Origin: Bacteroidia bacterium
Lineage (GTDB): Bacteria > Bacteroidota > Bacteroidia > B-17B0 > Aurantibacillaceae
Direction: 5' to 3'
NCBI GenBank assembly: GCA_016787895.1
Contig: JAEUTN010000002.1
Location: forward strand, 1 to 64,000
Length of the DNA: 64,000 bases
Position 1 is the stretch's first letter. Each line of letters starts with the position of its first letter. The position numbers and the translations under genes were made by a program. Below, piece by piece: positions 34,464 to 45,300 of this stretch. The notes beneath the pieces were generated by a model, which saw only the letters and a list, made by a program, of their open reading frames with translations, did not search any database and was not told where the DNA came from.

Positions 34464-36323
34464 ATGAAAATCAATTTGTGTTTCATTTCCATTGTAACTT
34501 GTATAACCACTGCTTTTGCCGATGAAGCTTACCACTATCAGGTAGATCTGAATAAAGTGTCGAACGACAAAATTACCATCACACTCACTCCTCCCGACAT
34601 TAAAGAAAATGAAATACTTTTTAGTTTTCCGGCCATGGTGCCGGGAACCTATGAGGTGTATGATTTCGGGCGGTTCATCACCAATTTTACCGTATTGGGA
34701 AAAGACGGTTCATCCATTCAGGTGACAAAAGTGGATGTGAATACCTACAAAATTTCTCCGGCAAATAAAATTGATAAAATCACCTATGTAGCCGACGATA
34801 CTTTTGATAAATGCGACTTGCCCGGAACTCAGGAAAAGATTGTATTCGAACCCGGTGGAACCAACATTGAGGCTTCCAACAATTTTTGCCTGAACAACCA
34901 CTCTTTGTTTGGGTATTTCAGGGGCTACACGGCTAATTCATTTGTAATAGAGTTTATTAAACCAAATGGATTTTATCCTGCAACCGGTCTGTCGGAAATA
35001 CAACTGGGCAACACAGCGGATGTGCTTACCGCGAGAGGCTACCACCATTTGGTGGATTCACCTATTTTGTACTCCTTACCCGATACCAGCACGGTTAAAG
35101 TTGGAAAAACACAAGTCCTGGTGTCCTGTTATTCCCCCAACAAAAAAATCAATTCAAAGTTTATTGCTAAAACACTTGAAGAACTGCTCTATGTTCAGGG
35201 CGATTACCTCGGGGGAGACCTTCCGGTGGACAAATACGCCTTTCTGTTTTATTTCACCGATAAACCCACCATTTCGGGTGCCAGCGGAGCCCTGGAACAT
35301 TCATATTCCTCTTTTTATGTTTTGCCGGAAATGGATAGTCTTGAAATTCAGCAACAGATCAGGGATGTAGCGGCACATGAATTTTTTCATGTAGTTACCC
35401 CGCTTACCATTCACTCTGAAGAAATCGGGGAATTTGATTTCAATAATCCTCAGATGAGTGAGCACCTGTGGTTGTACGAAGGCATGACAGAATACGCTGC
35501 ACATCATGCACAGGCCATCGGTAATATTACGGATGCCGATGTGCTGTTGAACACCATGTTGGAGAAATACAGCAACAGCTTAAAGTACTTTAACGATACC
35601 ATGAGTTTTACTTTCATGAGTAAACATGTGCTGGATGAAAAAATTCACAAACAGTACGGTAATGTATATGAAAAGGGCGCGGTAATCGGCATGTGTCTGG
35701 ATATTCTTCTGTTGGATTTAAGTGATGGTAAATATGGAACAAGAGACCTCATGAAAGATCTGGGTAAAAAGTACGGGAAGAACAAATCATTTCGTGATAA
35801 GGACTTATTCAGCGACATTGAAGCCTTTACCTACCCTGAAATTGGGCAGTTTTTAAGAAAACATGTTGGCGGAAACGAACCTTTGCCGATGAAAGACATT
35901 CTTAGACGTGTGGGAATCAGTTTTGAGAAGGAAGTGGTATCCTACGAATTCTCTCTGGGGGGAGCCGGCTTAAATTACAATGAAGAAAGCGGAAGGTTGT
36001 TTGTGGAAGACACCGGGGAAATGAATGAGTTCGGAAAAGCGCTGGGATTCAAAAAAGGGGACGAATGGTCGAAGTTAAACGGACAGGAACTCAAAATTGA
36101 GACCATTAAAAATGTTGTATCCGATTATTACAACACAGTGAAGGAGGGCGACAAAGTTGAATTTGAAGTGTACCGACCAAAGGGTAAGAAAGGCAAATAC
36201 AAAGTGTTGAAATTAAAAGCCACAGCTAAAAAAGTGAAAGTCATACGTCAAAACCAGATCAGCTTGATGCAAAACATCAGCGACAAACAACGTAACACCC
36301 TGAAAAACTGGGCCGGGGTTTAA
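34464..36323 (+). CDS. M61-family (glycyl aminopeptidase-like) metallopeptidase
   Basis: The 619-residue protein has a signal peptide (residues 1-19, cleavage near AFAD). An N-terminal beta domain is followed by a thermolysin-like catalytic domain with zinc motif HEFFH (His305, Glu306, His309) and third ligand Glu339 in WLYEGMTEY. A C-terminal PDZ-like domain (about 510-600, ALGFKKGDEWSKLNGQEL) follows. This is the M61 layout. Its natural substrates are unclear; it acts in the periplasm or outside. Cotranscribed with the CPBP protease (4-base gap) and followed by the PorE-like gene. Confidence 0.9.
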   Translation: MKINLCFISIVTCITTAFADEAYHYQVDLNKVSNDKITITLTPPDIKENEILFSFPAMVPGTYEVYDFGRFITNFTVLGKDGSSIQVTKVDVNTYKISPANKIDKITYVADDTFDKCDLPGTQEKIVFEPGGTNIEASNNFCLNNHSLFGYFRGYTANSFVIEFIKPNGFYPATGLSEIQLGNTADVLTARGYHHLVDSPILYSLPDTSTVKVGKTQVLVSCYSPNKKINSKFIAKTLEELLYVQGDYLGGDLPVDKYAFLFYFTDKPTISGASGALEHSYSSFYVLPEMDSLEIQQQIRDVAAHEFFHVVTPLTIHSEEIGEFDFNNPQMSEHLWLYEGMTEYAAHHAQAIGNITDADVLLNTMLEKYSNSLKYFNDTMSFTFMSKHVLDEKIHKQYGNVYEKGAVIGMCLDILLLDLSDGKYGTRDLMKDLGKKYGKNKSFRDKDLFSDIEAFTYPEIGQFLRKHVGGNEPLPMKDILRRVGISFEKEVVSYEFSLGGAGLNYNEESGRLFVEDTGEMNEFGKALGFKKGDEWSKLNGQELKIETIKNVVSDYYNTVKEGDKVEFEVYRPKGKKGKYKVLKLKATAKKVKVIRQNQISLMQNISDKQRNTLKNWAGV

Positions 36324-36377
36324 GTTGCAGACCAGGTCATTTGGCGATTTGAAAGAAACCGGGATTTGAGCAAACTT

Positions 36378-38342
36378 ATGAAATATTTTTCTGTTTTTTT
36401 TATCTTGATAAGCCTGTCTTGTCTGGCACAAGGCCCTTTGCCGCCGGGCGAATACACAAGCCGGAACAAAAAGGCCATCCGTTACCTGGAGGAAGGCAAA
36501 CGGGCGTTTGAATACAAAAAGGACGATGTGGCAGAAAAAAATTTTATCAAAGCTCTTGAAACCGATCCCGGATTTATAGAAGCAGCCATTGGTTTAGCCA
36601 ATTTATATCAGCTGAACAACCGCCACGAAGAAGCGATAGTGTATTTCAAAAAGGCCATTGCCATCAATCCGAAATTTTTCCCGAATAATTTTTATCTGAT
36701 CAGTTTATCACAACTGGCCATTGGCCAATACAGTGATGCGGCAAATTATCTCGAAACCTTTCTCAAATTTGAACGCGTTAATCCCTCCACGCGTGAATTG
36801 GCAGAAAAAAAATTAATCAACGCGCGATTTGGTGCCGAAGCGGTGAAACACCCCAAGCCCTATAAATTGCTGAATGTGGGGGAAGGCATCAACACCGCCA
36901 TGAATGAATATTTTCCTTCGGTTACGGTCGACGGTGAATGGTTTTTGTTCACACGCGGACTCACCGATCCTCAAATGCCGGGTTACGAGAACGAAGATTT
37001 TTTCATCAGCCGGAAAGTGAACGGTGTTTGGCAACCCGCCCAACCCATCCGTGAAATTAACAGCATTGGCAATGAAGGCGCCCCAACCCTGTCAGCAGAT
37101 GGAACCATCATGTTTTTTGCTTCCTGTGCCAACGAATTCGGTGATTATGGAGCGCCGGAACGAAAGGGATATGGGAGTTGTGATATTTTTTATGCGCAAA
37201 AAATTAACGGGCGGTGGACCAAACCAAGAAATGCAGGGCCTGCCATTAATACCAACCATTGGGAAACTCAGCCCAGTTTTAGCAGTGATGGGAAATCGCT
37301 TTATTTTATCCGCGGCATCATCAACAGAGGCGGAATTAAGGACCAGGATATTTATGTAAGCACCCTTGATGAAAACGGGAGGTTTACACCGGCCGTTAAA
37401 CTGTCGGGAAAAGTCAACACCAGCGGAAAAGAAGAATCGGTGTTCATTCATCCCGATAATCAAACCTTGTATTTCAGCAGTGATGGCCATCCTGGAATGG
37501 GAGGTCTGGATATTTTTATGAGTAAAAAACAAACAACAGGCGAATGGGGAGAGGCTGTTAATCTTGGTTATCCGCTGAACACCATGGCTGAAGACAACAG
37601 TTTTTTAGTGTACCCCAATGGCAAATATGCATTTAAAGCCAGTGACCAGAAAGGAGGTTTTGGTGGACTCGATATTTATCAATTTGAGTTGCCGGAAGAC
37701 TTAAAACCCGAGTCGATGACCTACGTTCGTGGCAAAGTGTACAACTCAAAAACAAAGGAATCCCTGGAAGCTGGTTTTGAATTGTATGATCTCGAAACAC
37801 AAACCCAGGTTACTCAAGCCTATTCCCAATCCAATGGGGAGTTTTTGCTGACACTCACTGCCAATAAAAACTACCTGGTGAACGTAAACAAAGATGGGTA
37901 TTTGTTTTACAGTGATAACTTTAGTCTGAAAGGCGCAAGTGCCAGCATTGATAAACCCTATCAGCTCGACATTCCCCTTGAACCTCTGGATGTGGGCAGT
38001 ACAGTTGAACTTAAAAATATTTTCTTTGAAGTAAACAAATGGGACCTTCAGCCGGAAAGTCGCGCGGAATTAAATAAACTCATTGCGTTTCTAAATCAAA
38101 ACAAAACAGTTAAAATTGAGTTGAGCGGACACACCGACAATACAGGGGATAAAAAGCAAAACGAAATATTATCCACTAACAGGGCGAAAGCCGTATATGA
38201 TTTTCTGATCAGGGAAGGTAAAATTGCCCCCGAACGGCTGAGCTACAAAGGATATGGCGACAGCAAACCCAAAGTGCCCAACGACACAGCGGAAAACAAG
38301 GCGAAAAACAGAAGAACAGAGTTTAAAATTACAGCGCGTTAG
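36378..38342 (+). CDS. TPR / WD40-like / CRD / OmpA protein, PorE-like
   Basis: The 654-residue protein has a signal peptide (KYFSVFFILISLSCLAQ). Four domains follow in order: TPRs (about 35-130), a PD40/WD40-like beta-propeller (about 160-430, blades with LYFSSDGHPGMGGLDIFMSK and FKASDQKGGFGGLDIYQF), a carboxypeptidase-regulatory-like domain (about 445-525), and an OmpA peptidoglycan-binding domain (about 545-654, IELSGHTDNTG and NRAKAVYDFL). This is the domain order of PorE, which links the T9SS to peptidoglycan, but paralogues with the same order are frequent in the phylum. I use ATG 36378; TTG 36366 is an alternative. Convergent with asnB with no gap. Confidence 0.85.
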   Translation: MKYFSVFFILISLSCLAQGPLPPGEYTSRNKKAIRYLEEGKRAFEYKKDDVAEKNFIKALETDPGFIEAAIGLANLYQLNNRHEEAIVYFKKAIAINPKFFPNNFYLISLSQLAIGQYSDAANYLETFLKFERVNPSTRELAEKKLINARFGAEAVKHPKPYKLLNVGEGINTAMNEYFPSVTVDGEWFLFTRGLTDPQMPGYENEDFFISRKVNGVWQPAQPIREINSIGNEGAPTLSADGTIMFFASCANEFGDYGAPERKGYGSCDIFYAQKINGRWTKPRNAGPAINTNHWETQPSFSSDGKSLYFIRGIINRGGIKDQDIYVSTLDENGRFTPAVKLSGKVNTSGKEESVFIHPDNQTLYFSSDGHPGMGGLDIFMSKKQTTGEWGEAVNLGYPLNTMAEDNSFLVYPNGKYAFKASDQKGGFGGLDIYQFELPEDLKPESMTYVRGKVYNSKTKESLEAGFELYDLETQTQVTQAYSQSNGEFLLTLTANKNYLVNVNKDGYLFYSDNFSLKGASASIDKPYQLDIPLEPLDVGSTVELKNIFFEVNKWDLQPESRAELNKLIAFLNQNKTVKIELSGHTDNTGDKKQNEILSTNRAKAVYDFLIREGKIAPERLSYKGYGDSKPKVPNDTAENKAKNRRTEFKITAR

Positions 38343-40256
38343 TCAGGCTTTGAACCGTTTTTTCCAGCGGCAAAACACAAAAAGCCTGAACAATAATTTG
38401 TTTTGGTAAGGATCACTGCTGTTGAATTTTTGGATGTGCAGGGGATCAATCAGGTTCAGGCCTGAATTCAACACCTCATCGATCATCAAAGGCCTTAAGC
38501 GTGTCAACCAGTTTTGAACCGGTGTGTCAAATCCTTTTTTATCCCGCCTTTCATAAATTTCTTTTGGCAAGGAGGATTTTAATGCTTCCCTCAACAAGTA
38601 CTTAGAGGTTCCTTTTTGTATTTTCCGGTTCGCATCAAAAGAGAACATGAGCTGTATCAGGTCTATGTCATCGCTGAAAGGCACCCTGCTTTCTACGGAA
38701 TGCCACATGCCGCAACGGTCCTCGCACTTTAAGAAGGATTTTAATCGTGTGTGGTAGATATCATGAATCAACTGTTCATTCAAATCATTGAAATACCTGC
38801 TGGGATTGGAGATCGGGTAGGTGTTAACAAATTCTTTCTTCAGGAGTGGAGACAATTTATTGGATTGAAAATGGAAGTTGTGTTTGATTCGCTCTTTAAT
38901 AAAAAAAAGAAAAGGGTTCTGAATACTGTCTGAAGAGGCCTTGATACTGCGAAATGAGGTCAAGGGCTGCCCTTTGGCGAAATAATGGTTCCAGGTAGCC
39001 AGAAAGTGGTGGTGGTAGCCTGCAAACAACTCATCAGCCCCCTGCCCATCCAATACAACCTTAATTTTATTTTTTTTAGCAAGCTCCATCACCTTGTATT
39101 GCGCGTAGGTACTGGTATCCCAAATCGGTACATCTTGTGAATAAATCAGCTCGTCCAATTCTACTGTTAAACCTTCAAACGTGGGCTCAACTTTATCGTG
39201 ATAAGCGCCGGCTTTTTTAGCCACAAGATCAGCATAATGCTCTTCGTTAAAGGGGGTGTTTCTGAACACCGAAGTAAAACAATGAAAAGGCTGCCGGGTG
39301 AGCTCAGAAATGCTCATAGCAATGGCGCTGCTATCGATTCCCCCGCTTAAACAGGTGCCTACTTCCACGTCGCTTCTTAAGCGAAGGCGAACTGACTGTT
39401 TAAATGCAGAGCTTATTTTGTCGATGAGTTCTTCGTCGGTTAATACTTCGTTTGCCAGGGAGAGCTGGTGGTTCAAATGATAGTACGAACTTAGCCTGAA
39501 GTGATGCGTGTTTAAATTGTAAATCAAATTTGTACCGGGCCACAATTCTCTGATATCTGCAAAAAAATTCTGCTCCTCACTTTCAAGCAGACTATTCACG
39601 AGGTAGTTATGCAGGGCTTTTTCATTTACGCTTGAACCTGCGAGTCCCGCGTTAACAAGCGCTTTTTGTTCACTGGCAAAAGCAAACAGGTTTGGTTTAT
39701 CCACATAATAAAAGGGTTTAACACCAAAACGGTCGCGGGAAGCAAAACACCTGTTTTTTTCGGTATCGTAAATACAAAAAGCCCACATGCCGTTAAAATG
39801 GTCAACGCATTTTTCTCCCCAGTGCCGGTAAGCCTGTAAAATGACTTCAGTATCGCTTTCCGAGATAAAAGTGTACCCCAGGTTGCCCAGTTCCTTTTTC
39901 AATTCGGGGTAATTGTATACTTCACCATTGTAAGTAATCCAAAGCTTTCCCTGCGTATCACACATGGGTTGATGCCCGGTTTCACTCAAATCGATTATGG
40001 ACAAACGCCGGTGTACAAAACCAAGAAAACTTGTCGATTCCTGTTCAGGAAGTTTAGCTTCAGGAAGGTAGTTTAGTTTTCGTCCCGGAGTTTGAGAAAA
40101 GGCATCAAAGTAGGGAACCGCATGTGTTTCATTCTGCAAAAGGAATCCTTCCCCATCCGGGCCCCGGTGCTGCAAACTTCGGGAGAGGGCTTTCAGTTTG
40201 GGGACCATGGGTCCTGCTGAAGGAGATTTTAAAATAAGACCGGCAATTCCACACAT
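38343..40256 (-). CDS. asnB: Asparagine synthase (glutamine-hydrolysing)
   Basis: AsnB makes asparagine from aspartate, glutamine and ATP, or in polysaccharide settings amidates sugars. The 637-residue protein starts with the class II glutamine amidotransferase domain: Cys2 (MCGIAGLIL), RRLSIIDLSETGHQP, YNGEVYNYPEL. The synthetase domain has the PP-loop SGGIDSSA (about residue 300). Length matches the long AsnB form. It follows the TM2 gene by 5 bases on the same strand. asnB-type enzymes near glycosyltransferases are often exopolysaccharide enzymes, but none is adjacent here. Confidence 0.93.
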   Translation of the reverse strand: MCGIAGLILKSPSAGPMVPKLKALSRSLQHRGPDGEGFLLQNETHAVPYFDAFSQTPGRKLNYLPEAKLPEQESTSFLGFVHRRLSIIDLSETGHQPMCDTQGKLWITYNGEVYNYPELKKELGNLGYTFISESDTEVILQAYRHWGEKCVDHFNGMWAFCIYDTEKNRCFASRDRFGVKPFYYVDKPNLFAFASEQKALVNAGLAGSSVNEKALHNYLVNSLLESEEQNFFADIRELWPGTNLIYNLNTHHFRLSSYYHLNHQLSLANEVLTDEELIDKISSAFKQSVRLRLRSDVEVGTCLSGGIDSSAIAMSISELTRQPFHCFTSVFRNTPFNEEHYADLVAKKAGAYHDKVEPTFEGLTVELDELIYSQDVPIWDTSTYAQYKVMELAKKNKIKVVLDGQGADELFAGYHHHFLATWNHYFAKGQPLTSFRSIKASSDSIQNPFLFFIKERIKHNFHFQSNKLSPLLKKEFVNTYPISNPSRYFNDLNEQLIHDIYHTRLKSFLKCEDRCGMWHSVESRVPFSDDIDLIQLMFSFDANRKIQKGTSKYLLREALKSSLPKEIYERRDKKGFDTPVQNWLTRLRPLMIDEVLNSGLNLIDPLHIQKFNSSDPYQNKLLFRLFVFCRWKKRFKA

Positions 40257-40261
40257 AAGGT

Positions 40262-40705
40262 CTAATTAATCCACATAAACACTTTGTTGTTATTCATATA
40301 GTGCTCTATATCTTTTTCGAAAAGTATGGCGATAAAATCAATTAAGGGAATGAGCCCGAAGCCACCGCCTAAAGTACCAATATAAACCAGTGGAACATGA
40401 GGAGAGGTACCAAGGTAAATGCGGTGTAAACCAACTATTCCGAAGGGAAAGGGAAAAGCAAGAAGAGCGGCAATGAGCTTTTTGTTTTTTACGGGTTTGC
40501 GATTGAACAATTTTGATAGCAGTTCCGGAGGATGTGTGATTTCCTGCAAATCAATTTCGGAATCCATTCCTAAGACCAGGCTTGTTTCATTAACCGAAAC
40601 ATTATCATCATTTATAAAAACCGGGGAAGCGGCTAGCAGGTTCTGACAACTGCACACCTGGAAGAAGGCAAAAAACAGGGGAACAAGTCGGGGTAGGAGG
40701 GGCAT
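40262..40705 (-). CDS. TM2-domain membrane protein
   Basis: The 147-residue protein has an N-terminal signal-like hydrophobic segment, a variable linker, and a C-terminal TM2 domain: two helices with FPFGIVGLHRIYLGT and the turn before GLIPLIDFIAILFE, including the conserved G-HR-YLG pattern. Function of TM2 proteins is not settled. ATG 40705 gives a sensible signal peptide; the frame is open further, but the extra part overlaps the glmM promoter. It is divergent from glmM, and asnB follows it. Confidence 0.8.
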   Translation of the reverse strand: MPLLPRLVPLFFAFFQVCSCQNLLAASPVFINDDNVSVNETSLVLGMDSEIDLQEITHPPELLSKLFNRKPVKNKKLIAALLAFPFPFGIVGLHRIYLGTSPHVPLVYIGTLGGGFGLIPLIDFIAILFEKDIEHYMNNNKVFMWIN

Positions 40706-40791
40706 AAAACCGTTTAAATGAAAACCTGAAATTAAGTAAAAAACGAAAAGGTTTTTAATAATAAAGTCCTTATGCTGAGAGAGGCAATGCC

Positions 40792-40799
40792 TATATTTG
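40792..40799 (+). promoter_or_regulatory. -7 box of glmM
   Basis: TATATTTG is an exact TAnnTTTG match, 18 bases before the GTG start at 40818. Upstream TTAT is a weak -33. It excludes the in-frame TTG at 40797, which lies inside the box. Confidence 0.6.
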
Positions 40800-40817
40800 C
40801 CAACAAAACATAAAGCA

Positions 40818-42215
40818 GTGACCTTAATAAAAAGCATTTCAGGAATACGCGGCACCATTGGAGGCCATGCAGGGGAAGGGCTTACGCCACCCGACATTAT
40901 TAAATTTGTTTCGGCTTATGGCAGCATTCTTCAATCTCAGTTTAATAGCAGCAAACTGAAGGTGGTAATCGGAAGAGATGCCAGAATGAGTGGGGCTATG
41001 GTGAATGCCCTTGTTTCAGCCTGTTTGTCGGGTCTTGGAATAGAAGTTATAGACCTTGGATTAAGCACAACGCCAACCGTTGAAATGGCGGTGGTAGATT
41101 TTAAAGCGCAGGGGGGAATCATTTTAACGGCAAGTCACAATCCAAAACAGTGGAACGCTCTTAAATTGCTCGATTCCAAAGGAGAATTTATATCTGAAGC
41201 TTTGGGTAAGGAGTTGTTGGAAAAGGCTGAACAGGGTAATTTTAGCTATGCTCCGGTGGATGAACTGGGCATTGTACGTTCAGAGGGTAATTATCTGAAC
41301 ACACACATCGCAAAAATTCTGGCCTTACCATATGTCGACGTGGAAGCTGTAAAAAAAGCCGGTTTCTCGGTTGTAGTAGACGCCATTAATTCTTCCGGGG
41401 CTATAGCCGTTCCGGCTTTATTGAAAGCCATGGGAGTTGAGAAGGTGGAAGTTATTCATGCAGAGATGCATGGTAATTTTGCACACAATCCTGAGCCCTT
41501 GCCGGATCATTTGATAGAATTGAGTAATAGAGTGCTTGAAACAAAAGCCAACCTTGGTATCAGTGTGGATCCTGATGTTGACCGCCTGGCGTTTGTTTCT
41601 GATAATGGGGAAATGTTTGGTGAAGAATACACTTTGGTGGCGGTTGCCGATCGGGTACTGACATTTCATCCCGGTGGAAATACAGTAAGTAATCTTTCAA
41701 GTACCAGGGCCTTGCGCGACATTACCGAAAAACACGGAGGAAACTATTCTGCCTCCGCGGTTGGTGAGGTGAATGTGGTAAGGCAGATGAAAGCCACGAA
41801 TGCAGTGATTGGCGGAGAGGGGAATGGGGGAGTAATTTTACCGGAATTGCATTATGGTCGTGACGCTTTAGTTGGCATCGCTATTTTTCTGACACACCTT
41901 GCAAAACTAAATGTTAGCACATCTGAATTGAGAAGCAGTTACCCTAATTATTTTATTTCTAAAAATAAAATAGATCTCACTCCCGGAATAAATGTTGATG
42001 ATATACTCATTAAAATGTCTGAGAAGTACCGGGATGTGCCTGTAAACAAGGAAGATGGCCTTAAGATAGAGTTCAGCAAAGAATGGGTGCATCTTAGAAA
42101 AAGCAATACGGAACCCATCATCCGCATTTACAGCGAAAGTTCGGATGAGGCTAAGGCCAATCAGCTTGCTTTAAAAATCATGACAGAAATCAGGCAATTG
42201 GCTCAGGCCAACTGA
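40818..42215 (+). CDS. glmM: Phosphoglucosamine mutase
   Basis: GlmM converts glucosamine-6-phosphate to glucosamine-1-phosphate for UDP-GlcNAc and so peptidoglycan. The 465-residue protein starts TLIKSISGIRGTIGG, as Bacteroidota members do, and has the phosphoserine loop LTASHNPKQWNALK, the metal-binding DPDVDRLAFV and the substrate loop GEGNGGVILPELHYGRDAL. The C-terminal phosphate-binding segment is RKSNTEPIIRIYSE. GTG 40818 is the best start. Phosphomannomutase activity is an alternative within the family. Confidence 0.92.
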   Translation: MTLIKSISGIRGTIGGHAGEGLTPPDIIKFVSAYGSILQSQFNSSKLKVVIGRDARMSGAMVNALVSACLSGLGIEVIDLGLSTTPTVEMAVVDFKAQGGIILTASHNPKQWNALKLLDSKGEFISEALGKELLEKAEQGNFSYAPVDELGIVRSEGNYLNTHIAKILALPYVDVEAVKKAGFSVVVDAINSSGAIAVPALLKAMGVEKVEVIHAEMHGNFAHNPEPLPDHLIELSNRVLETKANLGISVDPDVDRLAFVSDNGEMFGEEYTLVAVADRVLTFHPGGNTVSNLSSTRALRDITEKHGGNYSASAVGEVNVVRQMKATNAVIGGEGNGGVILPELHYGRDALVGIAIFLTHLAKLNVSTSELRSSYPNYFISKNKIDLTPGINVDDILIKMSEKYRDVPVNKEDGLKIEFSKEWVHLRKSNTEPIIRIYSESSDEAKANQLALKIMTEIRQLAQAN

Positions 42216-42279
42216 TAGCTCAGGGTAATTTTCCTTTCCTGCCGCGGCCAAGAGCAAATTAGGTTTTGCGCGTAAGCGG

Positions 42280-42287
42280 TATTTTTG
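42280..42287 (+). promoter_or_regulatory. -7 box of the giant repeat-protein gene
   Basis: TATTTTTG, an exact TAnnTTTG match, lies 33 bases before the ATG at 42321. A second AT-rich stretch follows it. The -33 region is unclear. Confidence 0.45.
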
Positions 42288-42320
42288 TATATTTAAACGA
42301 ACAATTGAATTTGAGAAGCC

Positions 42321-45300
42321 ATGAGAAAGATATACCTATTTGCCATTTACTTAGTATCCACTTTCCTAACAGGTACCCCGCTTCAGGCTCAAACTCCCCC
42401 TTCACTTTGGGGATTAAGCCCTGGCGGAGGGGATGGGCTTGGCACCCTGTTTAGCATCAATACCGGCAGTACAGCCATTTCGGCTCAATACAATTTTCAA
42501 GGATACCCTGGAAATGCACCGCAGTTTGTGAAATTGTACCAGGCCAGCAATGGAAAGCTGTATGGAACTACCCGTTTAGGTGGAACCAACAATTTGGGGA
42601 CACTTTTTGAATACAATCCTGCCACCAATTCCTACTCAGTTCTTGTGGATTTTGATGGAACAGCAAAGGGATCCGACCCGCAATCGTCCGTTATTCAGGC
42701 CAGCAACGGCAAATTGTATGGCATGACGCGTCTTGGAGGGCTTAACAACCTTGGCGTTATTTTTGAATACGATCTTAGCACCAGCACATACACAAAAAAA
42801 TACGATATGATTGCGGCGAACGGGCAGTTTCCGCAAGGTTCACTCATTGAAGCCACCAATGGAAGATTATATGGAGTGAATCGCTTCGGCGGAGTCACCG
42901 GCGCAGGAACTTTGTTTGAATACAATTTATCCCTGAGTTCCTACTCTGTGCTTATTAGCTTTTCAACGGCCATTGGTGCCAACCCGCAAGCCCCTCCCAT
43001 TCAGGCCAGCAATGGTAAAATTTATGGAACGACACTCTCAGGCGGTTCCGGCAGTGGTGGGGTTATATATGAATACGATCTTTCATCCTCAACCTATAGC
43101 GTGGTATTTAATTACACGGCGGCAGCCACCGGAAACCAACCGGTAGGAGGCATAGTGCAAGCCTCTAACGGAAAAATTTACGGTACAACCAATCAGGGAG
43201 GTGCAAATAATGTAGGGGTGTTGTTTGAATTTAACCCCAGCGGAAATACGTATTCTGTGCTGTCAACCATGGCTTCCTCACTGGGGGCTAACCCTCAGGC
43301 AGCCCTCATTCAGGCTGCCAACGGAAAGCTTTATGGTACCACCAGAATTGGAGGAACAAACAATGTAGGAACACTTTTTGAATTCGACCTTGGTACCAAC
43401 ATTCAAACCAAACTCCTTGATTTTTCATTGGCAAATGGATCTAATCCCTTAGGTGCTGTAACACAAGCCACCAATGGTTTGTTATACGGGCTTACTTCTG
43501 CAGGAGGAACCCAGAGTGTTGGAGTTTTATATGAATACAATATCTCGCTGAACAGTTATGCAAAAAAAATAGACTTCAATACCTCAAGCGGCGGGTTTCC
43601 ACACGGCACTTTGCTCCACGCTGCAAACGACAAATTGTATGGTCTCAGTTCAGCCGGAGGTACATCAACAGCCGGGGTGATTTTCGAATACGACATGAGC
43701 CTGAATGCCTATACAAAAAAAATCGACCTTACCGCTGCCAATGGTTCTCAGCCCAGCGGTGGATTAATTCAAGCTCCCAACGGTAAACTATATGGCATGA
43801 CCAGGTTAGGCGGAGCCTCAAGTTTGGGAACCATTTTCGAATACGATTACGGCTTAAACGCTTATACAAAAAAGATCGACCTTACCGCGGCGAATGGCAG
43901 TCAACCTTATGGATCGCTTTGTTTGGCTTCGAATGGAAAAATGTATGGCCTCACAAATTTGGGTGGACTCAGTAGTTCAGGAGTTTTGTTTGAGTACGAT
44001 TACGTGGGCAATAGTTATATCAAACGTGTTGACCTCAGCGCAGCCATTGGCTCCAATCCATTCGGTTCATTGATAGAAGCCAGCAATGGCAAATTGTATG
44101 GACTCACCCGAAACGGTGGTACCAATGGCCTTGGTGCTTTGTTTGAATTCATCACTTCATCCAATACCTACTCCAAAGTAGTTGATTTTACCGCGGCGGG
44201 AGGTTCTTTACCGGAGGGTTCACTGATTCAGGCCAGCAATGGGAAACTCTACGGACTCACGAGCACCGGTGGTGCCAACTCTGTTGGTGCATTGTTTGAA
44301 TTTGATCCTACTTCCAATACCTACACTAAACTTTATGATTTTTCAGCACCAAACGGTCAAACCCCACGTGGCACTCTTAAACAGGCGGCAAACGGCAAAC
44401 TTTATGGATTAACTCAGTCCGGCGGAGCAAACGGATTGGGGGTGGTATTTGAATACGACATTGCAGGAAACAGTTACACTAAAAAACTCGATTTGAGCGT
44501 TGCATCCGGAAACTCACCATTGTACACTCAACTCGTTGAAGTATGCCGCGTTCCGGCTACCCCGGGTGCTATAAGCAGTTCGTTTAATTCCATGTGTGAA
44601 GGAAATCCGGGAACGCAAACCTTTGGTGTGCCGGCGGTTTCAGGCGCAACAGCTTACGCCTGGAGTTTTCCAGCCGGAGTATCAGTTATCAGTGGCGCAA
44701 CCACTAACCTTGTTAACGTTGATTTTTCAGGTGTAGCCGGTGGTGTTCACGGCGTTTCGGTTACAGCTTCCAATTTATGCGGCAGCAGTCCGGCTTCCGT
44801 TAAAACAGTGACCATACTCGCGGCCCCTTCCATTTCAGTGAACAGTGGCGCTATCTGCACCGGCCAATCGTTTACGCTTGTACCTTCAGGTGGCGTAAGT
44901 TATACTTACTCAGCCGGATCACCGGTGGTTTCACCAACTGTAAATACGTCCTACTCGGTAAGCGGAACGGGTTCGAACGGCTGTGTGTCTTTGGCGTCAG
45001 CCGTTTCCAACATAACGGTGAATGCCTTACCAGTAATCTCGGTTAACAGCGGGGCTATTTGCGCAGGACAATCTTTCACCCTGCTTCCTTCGGGTGCATC
45101 AACCTATACGTATTCCGGTGGAAGCGCAGTTGTTTCTCCTACGGCCACCGCATCATACTCGGTTAGCGGTACCAGCGCAGAAGGATGCGTTTCAGCAGCT
45201 CCGGCTATTTCAAATGTTACAGTGAATGCCTTGCCAGTGCTTTCTGTAAACAGCGGAACCATTTGTTCCGGTCAGTCTTTCACCATTAATCCTTCTGGAG

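Noticed and set aside
37092-37532. 146-codon antisense frame in the PorE-like gene
   Set aside because: It is a shadow of the propeller domain, with no signal of its own.
40706-40897. 64-codon N-terminal extension of the TM2 gene
   Set aside because: It overlaps the divergent glmM start and promoter box; the shorter ATG gives a proper signal peptide.
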